Assembly (NCBI GenBank): GCA_950295325.1
Contig: OX485805.1
Coordinates: 2,974,501 to 3,038,500, forward strand
From: Polytrichum commune
Taxonomy: Eukaryota; Streptophyta; Polytrichopsida; Polytrichales; Polytrichaceae
Length of the DNA stretch: 64,000 nt
Reading direction: 5' to 3'
The notes under the pieces were generated by a model that ran no database searches, had not been told where the DNA came from, and saw only the letters and a program-made list of their open reading frames with translations. Of this stretch, positions 46,622 through 58,756 are shown piece by piece. Position 1 is the first letter of the stretch, and each line of letters begins with the position of its first letter. Position numbers and translations under genes: made by a program.

Positions 46622-47355
46622 TAATAGGTTTAGTCAAACCATGAGGCATTTTTCTCTCTTTTGAGTCCCATTCAACGACTAAGAAATAATGTGTCCAACT
46701 ATAATAATAATAGAATCTAGTGTGGGTGGAATATTAGAGTGGATATGTACACTGAGCACATGCTTGTGATCTATGAATTGCTTGGTCAACATTTGAGGAG
46801 TTGCAAAGCCTTGAAATCCCCATCCTCAAAATAGTGTTATCTACACTAAATCCCATAATTAAGTGTAGTATGGAGGAGTTGGAATTACAAGTCGCTTCCA
46901 AGTCACCCTTGTTTGTGTGGTAAGTTAGAGGATGTTTGGGTGCATCTTGATAAGTAGAATCATACGCCAACCAAGTCATTGCAAACCAACCTATTTATCA
47001 TGTGCGGTGTGGATTCCCGGTGTTCCATTTAGATCTAAAATTAGTGTTGATAAGCTTTCTTGCAAGATGAATAAGGGTTAGAGCTTCATGATGCCTTTTC
47101 AAACTCATCCATTGAGAAGGTAAAATTGTAGTAAACGATAATTAAGAGCTTGAAAATGCATGTTCCTAAAAATGTTTTAACTTTGAAATGATAACACATA
47201 TTTTGAGCTAGTCTAGTGGAATTTAGTTAGAGTAAATTGATCCTTGACGTATAAGAGATTCTATTTTTCCTATAAGACCTTCGTCTCCCCTTTTATTTAT
47301 GACAATTGAGTTCACATTACATCACAAAGATCGGACTGTGAACAAGAAGAAATAC
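46622..47355. other. Gene-free interval
   Basis: No exon, RNA gene or repeat pair was recognised between two MITEs. Confidence 0.4.
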
Positions 47356-47684
47356 TCCATTTTAGGCCACTTCACACACAAGTTAAGGGCCGTGACCATG
47401 TAATTGTGAGGGCCCTCGATTCTCATCCAAAGGTTGTACCACTGACATGATTTGTTGGAATTTATGTCTAGCATATCTCTTGGAGTTGGGCTTAACACAA
47501 ATTCCGGCACATCATGAAATATTATTTATAGTCCATTATGTAGACTTTTATTCCATAATGATTTCTCTGAGCCTTTAGACCTTCACCTTCTAGTATGAAG
47601 TGGACTTGGATGGTCTCAGCCTTTTCAACCAATGAGAAATCTTAGAATGCACTGGTCATGGGTTGTCGGTCTAGTGTGTAAAGT
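47356..47684. mobile_element. Family-H MITE, copy 4, right end eroded
   Basis: The left end GGCCACTTCACACACAAG follows TTA (47353-47355). The right end reads TAGTGTGTAAAGT and is followed by TTA (47685-47687); the terminal GGCCC is lost. The interior matches the shorter arrangement seen at 56333-56636. Confidence 0.7.
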
Positions 47685-47729
47685 TTATATCCAACATCAA
47701 TGTTGTTAAGGATATGAAGAACTAAGGAC

Positions 47730-48140
47730 CGGTTCACATGGGGTCCCAAGTCCCAAGTCCCAAGTCCCAAGTCCCAAATCCCACTCATGTTAGCAAGTCC
47801 CAACATGGAGGAAAAGTTTCAATATTTGAACCTCAAGAAACCATTAAAATATGGTAGATTATCATTAAAGTAAGATCTTGGTTATTTCATGCAAAAAAAA
47901 TTGTGGGACTTGTGTTGAGAGTTGGATTTAGCTCTCTGCTCGATCCAAGTCTCACCACAAGTCCCAAGCCTCACCTCCAAGAAGTGTTGCCATGTAGGCA
48001 TCCATGTCATACTTGGGACTCAAGACTTGCGACCCCCTGTGTGAAGTGGTAAGTCCCAACTTCCATGCTCTCAACGGCTGAGATTGCACGGATTGACCTC
48101 TTGTGACTTGGGACTCGGGACGCATGTGAATTTGAGCTCC
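47730..48140. mobile_element. Foldback MITE with CCCAAGT-rich termini, family R
   Basis: The left end GGTTCACATGGGGTCCCAAG is followed by five tandem TCCCAAG units (to about 47783). The right end carries CTTGGGACTCGGGACGCATGTGAA, shown here as two short parts CTTGGGACTCGG and CATGTGAA, in inverted order. The interior repeats CAAGTCCCAA in both orientations. No transposase, target duplication unclear. Confidence 0.65.
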
Positions 48141-49300
48141 TCGTGCGTCATATTCCTCATTTACAGCTTCAATAATTAGCAGCTGCTTCCAACAGGAAAG
48201 GGAAGAATTTTTTTTGAAAAAATCAACAGCTACTGCCACGTCACCATACACACAGGCTTTATACACATATGGAGACACAGCCAAAAGACAAAACATAGAG
48301 AGAGAGAGAGATGCCCCAAACAAAATAAGTAGTCGAAACATGAGACATAACTGGACACAAAAGAAGCTTAACCCTTAAAGGACATATGCTTTCCCGATAC
48401 CACACCCAAAATGTCTTTTAAAATTCATTTTAAGCATGATTAACCAATTAATTTACATAGGCTCTATTCTAAAGAAGTATAGATCTTGCTAAGGTGCTCG
48501 ATTTGGCATTCTAAAAACCCCATTTGGTGCAATGGAGTAGAAGTTTTGAACAAGATTCTCCCAAAATAATACCAAGCCCGTGGGGCAACATTGTCCTTTA
48601 AGGGTTAAGGCACTGAGGCATTGAACCAACACTTTTCAAAACTTTCGCTATTTGAGGATGGTTAAGTAGCTTGGAGATTTTTCAATTTTTTTTCATAGAT
48701 TAGCGAATCTATATAGAGTCTACATTGAAATAGAAATTCATATGCAACCTTCATAAATTCGCAAAGTCGTCTTAAAGAAAGAGTCTTCTATTCTCTAGAT
48801 GGGTTTATTGATGTTGGATTGCTTAGTGAGGATCATCACAAAATCAACCTTATTCCAAGTAAGGTTTTTATTTTATTTTATTTAACTAATGTGTTGTCCC
48901 CCTTTTGTGAATCACTTTTTACACCACCTCGTTGAGCATATAGATTCCCAATCAACGATTATGATTGACCAAAGTTGGTCCTCTTCTAAAAGTGTTCTTA
49001 CATCCTTTGTACATTGCTATTATGAATGGTTGAAGTGGTGTTATTTTATACTTATTGTTGTATATATTTAATCTTTTTTAATGATGACTTAACTTGATGG
49101 CACCTTGCACTCACTTGTTGACGGCTTAAGGATTAAAAATAGGTGTCACCAAAAGGAAGATGTTACTTTAAGGCATAAGTACCTTTAGTACTCCGAAAAT
49201 CGAGCAACGAGGGCTTGCTTCTAGCTTCCAATGCAATGTCCCTTCTCTTGTGACTAGCTGCCCATTCTCCTAGCCATGCTGATATTGCCTCCCAAAGGCA
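48141..49300. other. Gene-free interval
   Basis: No supported exon or element boundary. An AG run lies at 48297-48312. Confidence 0.4.
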
Positions 49301-49309
49301 TATCGTATA

Positions 49310-49410
49310 CTCCTTCTGTCCCAAAATGTTTGTCCTACAAACAATTTGAAACATAAAACTCCCAGGGGGGGGGGGGGTAGAACAATCATTTAGGGATGGA
49401 GGAAGTAGGA
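49310..49410. mobile_element. Stowaway-like MITE
   Basis: About 100 bp. The left end reads TACTCCTTCTGTCCCAAAAT and the right end, inverted, TACTTCCTCCATCCCTAAAT. The termini match the CTCCCTCCGTCCC consensus of plant Stowaway elements, and TA lies outside both. The interior includes a 13-G run (49365-49377). Confidence 0.75.
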
Positions 49411-51300
49411 TGCAACCACTTATCACCATCCCATATTCCGCACTAGAGAATGTCTAGCTAGCATTTTCGACTAATCATTAGGGCAACACACTACATATTG
49501 ATCGTATCGTAGCAATAGAATGTGAAATTTGTGAAATAGTAGGTGTATGAGTGATTGAACAACTACTACAAATTCAAGCAAATGTGTAAAAGAGAAGGTA
49601 ATAGGGGAGAGGGCGGGGGGGGGGGGACTAGCCTCACATAAGAACTTAGAAGCCTATTGTGGAACCCAATAAAGTTGTTTGGTACCCTAGCCCAACAACG
49701 ATGTCTAGGTGGGGTGAACTAAAAGCCATTATAAATCCTCACAAGAATGTAGTATAGCCGACTCATAATTCAATAGCCGTACACATCAACCGGTCTGCCC
49801 TATAGGCCGAGAGTTGCTATCATATAAGTGTCGGCTTGAGGGCCCCAATTCCATTCCACAATTCTAGGTCATAATGTACAAAGTTCCTTATGAGAGCCAT
49901 CACCAAGATGTCGTCACTACGCTAGAATGATTGTTCGTTTGGCAACTTGGTTTGCATACTTGGGTGATACTTGGTGGTGTCACGGGGTTTGCCAATAACC
50001 CACCTTATACAAAAGTCGAGGGCAGTCCGTATAATGTAATGGATGTGAATTGAGGTAGTAGCACATGGACAAAGAAATTCTATAATACATCTTGGTGTTG
50101 GTAAGTGTATGTGTTTGTCTTTTTTATGAAAGAGGTGGGTTTCTCAATGTAATCAATTTTAAAATTGAATGTGACTAAAGAATTTTAACATCTAGAACCA
50201 ACATATATGGATTTTTTTTTGGTTTAAATATGTGATGGAAAATTTCATTGATATGTAACATGGTGGTATGTGTGGTGCACTCCATTTTAAGTTCAGACTT
50301 AAGATGTGGTGCATTGATAGTTAATGCCACAATATATATTGAATGTTTTGAAATACATCAAGGGTGGTTGTGTCATGTTGTCCATGAAAAACTGTCACTC
50401 GAACATGACATCAATAATAGAGTGTAAATGACCTTGAACGTGTTTTTGCCAGCTATCAAAGATGTCAAGTGAGATGATATACATTTATCTAGACTTTTAC
50501 CCACTTATTCTAGATGATTTTTCATTTCATTTGATAAACTATAGTGACATTTTAGAATTATCCAATTTAAAGTTTCCATGTACTCATAAACTGAAGTCAT
50601 TGATTATATGATGCGTGGCTACAACTAAGTATTGATGTCAAGCAGTAGAGAAGCACTGGCTCCCATTCACGTTGGAGTACAAATCAAACTTCGATATTAC
50701 TTTAACTTATTATTGATGTCAACATGTTCCCTAGAGTAGAGAACATTGGATTTCATAGTAATATTTTGATTCAATATAGTGTGACTACTATAGGTAAAAT
50801 TTTACACACTATTATAGTAATCATGAGATTGTTTAAAAAACGTCATCACATTATTTTCTAGTTGTAGATATATTAGACACTATACGTTGCATAGCACCTA
50901 TCAACCGGGGATACAAGAGCATGCCTACCAAGCTAAACATGTTTGTCTTTGTTGAGCATCGTCTATATGAGCCTTATTAGACAAGTATTTTCCATTACAC
51001 ACCGATTATGGTAACATTTGCATGACAAAAACCTCCGAAAAGAAGCCCCCTTATAACATAGTCAATGGAGAATGACCAATATTGGTTACATTTGATGGAC
51101 AGACACAATGTTGCCAAACCCTAAGGTAACAATTATAAAAGCCAATGATAACAACAATTATGCACTTTCAAAGATCTTCAACTACACTGATTGTCCTAAT
51201 TAGTGTGTGCTACTATTTGAAGTTACGTAATACGTAGTGCAATAACATCTTGCTCAAGAGTTCAATTTTTACTAACGGAAATTCAATAGGTTGTTCGGAC
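49411..51300. other. Gene-free interval
   Basis: AT-rich DNA without coding exons. It has a 12-G run (49615-49626). The far end (51180-51310) is related in inverted orientation to 36150-36290. Confidence 0.4.
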
Positions 51301-51321
51301 ATCATAGGACACAAATGACTT

Positions 51322-52545
51322 TTGGGCCCCTTCCCACTTGACTTCACTTTAGTATAAAAGTTCATTCTAAAAACATGGCATCCACATCATCGATGTTATC
51401 TAGTACCAAGCCTCGTTGGCAAAGGACATAGCACGGTTTAACAACGGAGCTTTTCAAGCACAAGTGCCAACCTCCCATCGGGACCTAGAGACGAGGCAAG
51501 AATGTACGACCTTTAAAGTGTCACCTCTGGTTGGTTGCTTTTGGTTTTAGCTATGAGGACGCGAGGAGCTCCGTTAACAAAAACCAATGGTAAAGTAGAT
51601 GAGTGGTAAGGCATTTGGCCTTGCTTCAAAAACTATTCAACATGCCATTGCTTAGCAAATAAAACAATGTGTGAACATGTGTGAAAGCTACACTAAATAT
51701 ACCCTCGGGGGGGGGGCAGTGTGTTAAAAAGTTAAGGATATAGGTGCGAACAACCACTATTTTATAGGGGGGGTATTACTTTCAATTCTCTTCTTTTTTT
51801 CATATGCTATCGTTATGTGATTTTCTACTTTGGGTTAATAGAAAAATGGCTTGCATTACTTATAATTCCAAATTACCTATTATTCCATACCCTATAATAC
51901 TTTAAAGATGCCCAGTGCCATTTTTGATACCCTATATTACTCTTAAGTCCAATTATAATTTTTTGCCCACATGTTTTTAAAATACCCTATCATTTGTTCG
52001 CACGTATATTGCTACTCCAACCAATGACTACCCCCCCCCCCGAGAATATACCAATTAGTGAGTGTGGGAAATTAGCGAGGGTCGGAAATTAGCGAAGGTG
52101 ATACTAAAATCCTTTACACTGTGAATTAGTGCCACCAAAAGATCTAGGAAGCATTGTTCATCTCGGCACCTGGCACTATTCACTTAAGGTACTGGCACTT
52201 GGCATGAAAGTACCAACACTTGAGACTATTCACTAACAAGCATGTGGCATGCACTAATCACAAGCACACACTAATTTTCTTCAAAACTATGGTAAATGAG
52301 CATAGAATTTACCATGGTCGTGAATTTAGTGTCACTCAATAGCAACTTCAGCCCTTGGTAACTTTGAGATTTGGTTAGATTGTGCATGTGACTTGAATTA
52401 ATACCATTCTTGCTAATTGGTATATTTAGTGTACTTAACTAAAAATACTAAAAATCCTCCATATCATGTTCTTGTAGGTGCATTGAGATAGCCATGTCCG
52501 GCATAACTAAAAGAGCTTTACTTGGATTTTAGGAAAGACTTTGGT
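51322..52545. mobile_element. Family-S element split by a family-L insertion
   Basis: The left end TTGGGCCCCTTCCCACTTGAC and the right part up to TTTTAGGAAAGACTTTGG are homologous to the uninterrupted family-S element at 55176-55706. Between them, 51691-52431 is a TA-flanked insertion. The right terminus of this copy is missing (sequence diverges after about 52545). Confidence 0.75.
51691..52431. mobile_element. TA-target element, family L, with G-run inverted repeats
   Basis: 741 bp starting CACTAAATATA and ending TATATTTAGTG, with TA on each side. The matching site in the family-S copy at 55555 (GAAAGCTACTTAACTAAAA) is empty, so the TA duplication and both ends are confirmed inside the window. 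Sub-terminal inverted sequence brings a run of 10 G (51707-51716) opposite a run of 11 C (52031-52041). Related copies are at 35437-36150 and up to 54697. No transposase. Confidence 0.85.
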
Positions 52546-52839
52546 TATTGTTTTCCCCCTTTAATATACCATGTTTGGTCACGCAAGAAAGTGTCATATT
52601 ATCCAAATGTCATAATACCCTGCATAATATGATGTTATGGCCTCAAATATCGTACTATCGAGTTTTTCCAAGAAAATGACCTATTTCATTTTGAAATGTC
52701 ACTTTGTATACACAATGAATATACATAACCATGAAAGTGCATTTTTTAGTAGAGAAATAATGCTTAGATTTTACAATAATCAGGCATTCTCATGGGCTCA
52801 AGGAAGCTTAACTATTGGTATGGGTTGGTTGAAACTCAA

Positions 52840-53720
52840 ATGGATTTCTCTACCTCATGCCAAATCCACCAACTCAATCATGTTGTACTCTACATAAAAA
52901 ATTTCCTCTCGTGTCAATTGCACATATTCTTCAATAGGCATTTCTTCACCTCCAAGATTCAAAGTGGAAATGAGACTTGCCAATTTATTTGTTGTTTCTT
53001 TCATTCTCGATTTCTCACATTCATAATCCATGGCAAAGTCAACACTCCAATTTGCTAGTAAAATTTTGGGGATTCATCTCTCTCCATACTTGAGAGCACC
53101 ACATAATAGCATGCCTTACATTAGGCACTATATTCCTCAAGTCCTGGTGAGTAGTAGAAGAATCAAATTGAGGTCTAACCCATTCCAAAAACTTCTTCTT
53201 AAATTGAACTATGAATAAAGCAATTATTCCTTCATCCAAAGTTTGTACCACGCTTGTAACATTAGGTGGTAAAAAAAACAATAATGATATTGCTCAACTA
53301 CAAGTTTGAAAACCAAATGATCCACCCTACCAACATGCTCAAGGGAATGAGTAAAAAAATTATACATAATTAATAGTACTTCCACTTTTGAGATTTGAAA
53401 TGTACATTTTGGCTCATCATCCAACTCTCAAATACATATGATGAGACCAATGTCATTTGGTTTGTAGACCACCACCCATAATTTGTTGGCAACCACCTTC
53501 CAAAGCATCTTGAGCGTAGAGTTTTGTAAACAATCATAGGTTTCAACTTGCCAGTGCCTACCATGTTTACAACAAGAGCAAGAGTGAGATGGTCCTTTTA
53601 AATTTTGCGCCCACGAACTTTTCCTTGTGCTAGTGTATTGTTTGGTTGGGCACGATAGAAGAAACCAATCTCATCCATATTGTAACCATCTTCTGGTGCC
53701 ACAACCAATGTGGAGGAGGC
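52840..53720 (-). pseudogene. pogo/Tigger-type (DDE_1) transposase relic
   Basis: Minus-strand pieces in order: YNMDEIGFFYRAQPN (first catalytic Asp region, about 53690-53640), GTGKLKPMIVYK and RCFGRWLPTNYG (53560-53480), LLIMYNFFTHSLEHV (53360-53310), FLPPNVTSVVQTLDEGII (53275-53220), RNIVPNVRHAIMWCSQVW (about 53150-53090) and EEMPIEEYVQLTREEI (about 52930). These are the landmarks of pogo/Tigger transposases. The second catalytic Asp, usually in LxxDN, reads Tyr. Frameshifts separate the pieces. The N-terminal CENP-B-like DNA-binding part is not clear (53720-53900). Confidence 0.8.
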
Positions 53721-54002
53721 TAGTGCTTACCAAATTGTGTGCAAGTTGTTTTGTGTGGAGACGTGGCCATCAACACCAAAATTGTTGAAAATATAACCGA
53801 AATGAAAAGCATCCGCCACTCAAGACTATTGTCACCTCAGGAGCTGAGAAATTGAAGAGTGGCATGGGCAAATCTAGGAGTATAAGTTAGCGAGGATTGA
53901 AATTTCCAATCTAAAGAGTTGTAAGATTAAGGTGTGAGGAAAATTTTGAATCAAGAAGAGAAATCGACAACTTCATAATTATAGTTTGCAAATCCAATAA
54001 TC

Positions 54003-54697
54003 CAACAATCCAATTAGTGAGTGTGGGAAATTAATGAATGTGATACTAAATTCCTTTATGCTATGAATTACTGCCACCAAAATATCTTAGATCTAAGACT
54101 AGGAAGCATTATTCATCTTGGCACTTGGCACTATTCACTTAACGTACCGGCACTTGGCATAAAAGTACATGCACTTGGCATAATATACTAAATGTATCGG
54201 CACTTGGCACTATTCAGTGACAAGCATGTGACGTGCATCAATCACAAGCACACACTACACTAAATATGATATTTAGTGTCACCGATTTTAATTGTCTTGC
54301 TCAATACTAATTGTAAACCGCGGTGTAGTGTCACCAATACTAAATGCTAACCCAACATTATTTATCATTCCTTGTTAATGTTTTGGGGGATTATAGATTT
54401 ACAATGTTGCACTTTCTGTCACTTATCAAGTGATCTCTCATCCAAATTTCAATCATCCATGACAATATTTGTTCATTTAGTCATAAGATGTGTCATCCAA
54501 AAAGTTACCATAGTAACACTAAATATCATATTTAGTGTAGGTTTCTTGAAATCTATGGTAAATGAGCATAGAATTCACAGTAATCATGAATTAAGTGTCA
54601 CTTAGTAGTAACTTTCGTCCTCAATAACTTTGGGTTTTGGCTAGATTATGCGTGTGCCTTGAATTAGTACCACCCATACTGATTGGTAAATTTAGTG
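54003..54697. mobile_element. Right part of a family-L element carrying a family-K insertion
   Basis: This matches 52055-52431 of the family-L element and ends TAAATTTAGTG then TA. It is interrupted at 54258-54537 by a family-K MITE. The left half is replaced by the pogo transposase region, so 52550-54697 could be one larger element with family-L ends; the left terminus was not found. Confidence 0.65.
54258..54537. mobile_element. Family-K MITE with empty site in the window
   Basis: 280 bp, CACTAAATATGATATTTAGTG to CACTAAATATCATATTTAGTG, flanked by TA. The same host sequence at 52268-52290 (CACACACTAATTTTCTTC) lacks the insertion and has a single TA. This is the second independent confirmation of the 2-bp target duplication. 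Confidence 0.88.
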
Positions 54698-54903
54698 TAG
54701 AAAGTTTGGTTGATGGACCATGCATCATATTATCGGGGTTAGAGTGTACTTGGTAAAGTCACGTGGGGATGGGCCTTTTGCTCGCTACTAAAATATTACA
54801 TTCTCATTAACTAGTTATAGCACTGCATAACTCCAAATAGAAGCATGCGCTAATTGGAATTAACAATGTTGTAGGATTCCATGAGGTACTTAGGATAAGT
54901 TTT

Positions 54904-55004
54904 CATGTAAGCCCACTTGCCCACCAAATTCTAGTGGAAATGTAGATTTCATCAGGTGAAATCTACATTTCCACTAGAATTTGGTGGGCAAGTGGGCTTA
55001 CATG
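54904..55004. repeat. Perfect 48-bp inverted repeat with 5-nt loop
   Basis: Arms 54904-54951 and 54957-55004 are exact reverse complements (start CATGTAAGCCCACTTGCC), with loop TCAGG. Imperfect pairing continues a few bases outward (AGTTTT against GGAAACT). A perfect stem of this length gives a long double-stranded RNA if transcribed and suggests recent formation. There is no coding sequence or known element around it. Confidence 0.95.
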
Positions 55005-55175
55005 GAAACTCGCCTTTACATAACATTGGAACCTTATCTACAAAGACATCATACCAATATTAAAATACCATCTCAAAGCTATAATCAAAGGATCTGCTCC
55101 ATATATCTTGGCTACAATGCAAGTTTAGTTGTACTTACCTGCAAAAAGTGACCTGAAATTTAACTACCACACTAA

Positions 55176-55706
55176 TGGGGCATTCCCACTTGACATTAGT
55201 TAGAAGTAGTTTTAGTCTAAAAGCGGTTTTAGTTATTTAGGGTTCACACATACGGCTCTTTTTAGTGCCGAGCCTAGGTGGCAAACGATGTGGCATGGCT
55301 TAAAAGTGGAGGTTTTAAGCCTCAACCACCGACCCTCTTTTCGGTACCTAAACATGAGGCAAGAATATAGGAACTTTAAAAGTGTCGCCTCCCACCCTTG
55401 TGATTGGTTGCTTTTTAGTCTTAGCTATGAGGGCACGAGGAGCTCCATCAACAAAAACCGAGGGTAAGATAGGTGAGTAGTAAGGCATTTGGGGATGGGA
55501 CAAAAACTACCCAACATGCATTGCTTGGTAGATTAAACCATGAACATGTGTGAAAGCTACTTAACTAAAACCTACTTGAAAATCTCCGGAGCAAGTTCTT
55601 GTAGGTGCATTGAGATAGTCGGATGCCTCCGCTATAACCGAGGGAGCTTTACCCGGTTTTTAGGAAATACTTTGGGTCTTAACTAAAGTCAGGTGGGAAG
55701 GGGGCA
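55176..55706. mobile_element. Harbinger/Tourist-like MITE, family S, complete copy
   Basis: 531 bp with ends TGGGGCATTCCCACTTGAC and GTCAGGTGGGAAGGGGGCA. The flanks are TAA on both sides (55173-55175, 55707-55709). No coding sequence. It serves as the uninterrupted reference for the copy at 51322-52545. Confidence 0.82.
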
Positions 55707-55709
55707 TAA

Positions 55710-56076
55710 TTTCTCTACGTACATGCAACGTGTATGTTTGACAAATTTCATTGACGCTCAACTTCAAATCCAAAGTGTCACGTGACACTTTCGAAAACAA
55801 GAATGAATGTCGATTGACATCTGCATTTTCTTTTAAAATGTCACCTCAATGTCACATGCCTAGTAGTACGTGTCATTTCTATTTCTAACGAGGCAATCGA
55901 CATGTGGTTTTTTTCCCACAAGTCACACTACATGTCAAATTCTAAATTGTGCGTGTCAATTGACGTGCATTTGGGTGCGAGTTTTTGTGTGTCAAACGTC
56001 AAAAGCTTGTAAAAACTTTGTCAAAAGTACACAATGCTTACACGAGGAAATGTTTGACCTACTCCTCCTTAGTAAG
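55710..56076. other. Gene-free interval
   Basis: It has recurring short words around GTGTCA and TGTCAATTGAC but no clear repeat unit. No gene. Confidence 0.4.
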
Positions 56077-56305
56077 CAATGAATGGGGAGAACTGACCAC
56101 TAGTTACAAATGAACCAATTGACATTGAGGAAATAAAACATTTTGAAGTTCGAGGCTTTAGAAAAATTACCGACCATTTTAGAGGAATTCTATAGAATAT
56201 ACCTCAAATCAATAAAGAAAAAATGAGATTTCACAACATGTAACTGGTTGGACTTGGAAACGCTAGGGTTTGGATCAATTATGCCCAAAAATCTCCCCGG
56301 GCACC
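56077..56305. mobile_element. hAT-like MITE, family F
   Basis: It starts CAATGAATGGGGAGAACTG and ends ATCTCCCCGGGCACCA, the inverted-end pair of family F. The interior is collinear with 58757-58993 (GAACCAATTGACATTGAGG, TTTTAGAGGAATTC). It is about 25 bp from a family-H MITE. Confidence 0.75.
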
Positions 56306-56332
56306 ATTGAGGTACACTAAACAATCCTATTA

Positions 56333-56636
56333 GGGCCACTTTATATACAAACCAAGAAGTTGTGACCATGGAAATCGAAGGGCCCTTGAAAATCATGCAA
56401 AGGCCGTATTGTGAGAAATTTTAATTTTAATTTTGCAAATGTTGGGTCCTCAAACCTTATCCACTTGTTGCCATGTAGGATGTCATGTAGATTTTTCATC
56501 CTTTGGTATTTCTTTGGTCCCTCAAATTCTCACGTTATAGTGTAAAGTGAACTTGGACCATCTTCGGCTTCTTGGCCAATCACATAATTTGTACATCATG
56601 GGTCAAGGGCCCTTGAGCTCTAGTGCACAGCGGCCT
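56333..56636. mobile_element. Family-H MITE, short form, copy 5
   Basis: 304 bp. The left end GGGCCACTTTATATACAA follows TTA (56330-56332). The right end GCACAGCGGCCT is followed by TTA (56637-56639). The ends are diverged but the target duplication is exact. Confidence 0.75.
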
Positions 56637-56639
56637 TTA

Positions 56640-58305
56640 GTGTGGGTGGAGAATTATTGTGAAAATAATTTATGTGGGCCACACTAATTGTCAATTCATG
56701 AAAGAAGCGATGTGGGCCAAGGACCCTTGGTCTTCTCAACCTTCCTTGAGACTTTCAACCAACACCTGGAGTATTATTTTTTAAGGACAAAACTAGCCCA
56801 AAATAAAGTAGTCACATACATCAAATTCCGAGATTTTTTTTAAAAAAAATCTTTGATTGTGGTCAACCCTAAACTAGAGATTCAACGTTGGCTGAAAATT
56901 TAAAGTGGGTTCTATATTATTAATGGGGTCCACACCAATAGGATTATTTGGTATAGTAATTACAAAAATTGTGACAAATTTCTTTTGGCAAAACGCACAC
57001 TTGCCGCCCATTGTGGGTAGTCTTCATGAAGCCAAGTGATGCAAATGTCTTGAGCCTAAGTAGAAGCCAATGTCATGTTGGTATATAGGTTCAACTTGGG
57101 TATGTATATGGGTATGCTACATCTCTCTCACACCGTATTTAAGAAAACACGCACCAAAGTGAACTCACTAATTTCTCTACCAACTACTTGTAACATCTAC
57201 ACAACCGTGTGTTATGAACAAGTTTGAACATTATCATAAATTTATACTAGAACATTTTATAACATCAACTAGTAATGTTAATTCAATTAAAAGGAATAAT
57301 AAGTAAATTGTGGAAATGAAGATTTATACTATATAAGGGCTTTATGTGTGAGTTGAGGTGCACCCTTTAGCTCAATTTTTTTGAAAACCTATCATCGACA
57401 AAATCATATTATAATGACACATAGGAGTTCACCATAAAAAACTTTAACCTCAAATATGACGCGTGTGCGGCAAGTAAACAATTTCATAAATATTCTAGAC
57501 TCCCCCCCCCCCCTTTTCATATTTGCTAGGTTACATCCTCCTAGAAACATCTTGCCTCCTCTTGAATAAACCATGAAGCAAGTGCTTTCAAGTAGGCCAT
57601 TTGGAGCTTCCATCCACCCACAACCCCACCTCTAATAAGCAATTCATGATGTTAATAAGTACTTTACCTCACATAGTGTTTTGCGGGGTGTTGCAAAGTG
57701 AGGAAACCGGTGCTCGATAGCATTTGGCTCTAAATGTTTGAAAAATACTGCAAAGTTTTTAAGAGGAGACGAGAGTTTGAAGGTCAGGTATGGAAAAGGA
57801 ACTCTTAGTACCCCATGCATGTCCATTATTAGTTTAGATGTCCTATAGTACACCCCTTGTAGCCTTACCCCCCCCCCCACTCACCGGCCATGGAGAATTG
57901 ACCCCCTCACTCGTACCTGACAGTGATGAAAGGCGGTGAATGACATTTGAGGAGGAATCCGTGATAACCCCTCTAAGTCATTTTCTTCAAACCGTGATGG
58001 CACGGGTCCAACAGTCATTTTATAATGACCATAGGAGTCATTCTTGATAAGGAACCAACTCACCAAGTGGGGTAAAATTTCATGACACCTACTGAGCGGG
58101 AGGGTGGAAATATTGGTTGAGTATTGTTATAGAACCGATAATATTATCTCCATTAAAATCAAAACAATGGGTTAAGAGACTCCCCAAATTAGTCTAATGA
58201 ACGCAATTTGGATAAATCAACAACGGACCTATAAAAGGCTTGTTTTTATTATTTCCTCTTGGTAGGTGCCATGACACAAAACCCCACCAAATACCCATTG
58301 GTTTT
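56640..58305. other. Gene-free interval
   Basis: No exon is recognised. Runs of 12 C (57502-57513) and 11 C (57868-57878) occur. An AT-rich stretch near 57230-57340 has no repeat structure that I could define. Confidence 0.4.
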
Positions 58306-58309
58306 TGTT

Positions 58310-58752
58310 TTCCCAACGCCTACCTTACCATCTGGGGTGCAGTAAAAATCTACCCCAATTGAGTTCATTGTTGACCAACCCTAAATCAACTTCAATAGAC
58401 TAATTTGGGATATCTAACTTCATGTTTGGTGTTCTTATGGATTTAAATAATAATCCCCATGCTTCTACATGATGATCAACAATTTTCAGCCTCCCCCCAT
58501 CGGTACGTGTTGTGATTTGCGAACATGTATCCATGCTCGGGTAAATGTTCACAACACCTACTGCTGGGGGGGGGGGTAAACACGTTGTTTCTTAAGTAGA
58601 AGCATGGGGATTATTATTTAAAACCAAATAAACATCTAACATGGAGTTAGATATCCAAAATTAGTCTATTGAAGTTGATTTAGAAAATGACAACACCGAA
58701 CTCAGTAGGGGCAAATTTTACTGCACCCCGGATAGTAAGATATGTGTTGGAG
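58310..58752. mobile_element. Foldback element with long arms
   Basis: The left arm (about 58310-58490) and right arm (about 58595-58752) are imperfect reverse complements for 150 bp or more. They share GGGGTGCAGTAAAA near the ends and AATAATCCCCATGCTTCTAC further in. The loop contains an 11-G run (58566-58576) and the CCCCCCATCGG segment. It abuts a family-F MITE. No transposase. Confidence 0.8.
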
Positions 58753-58756
58753 GAAA

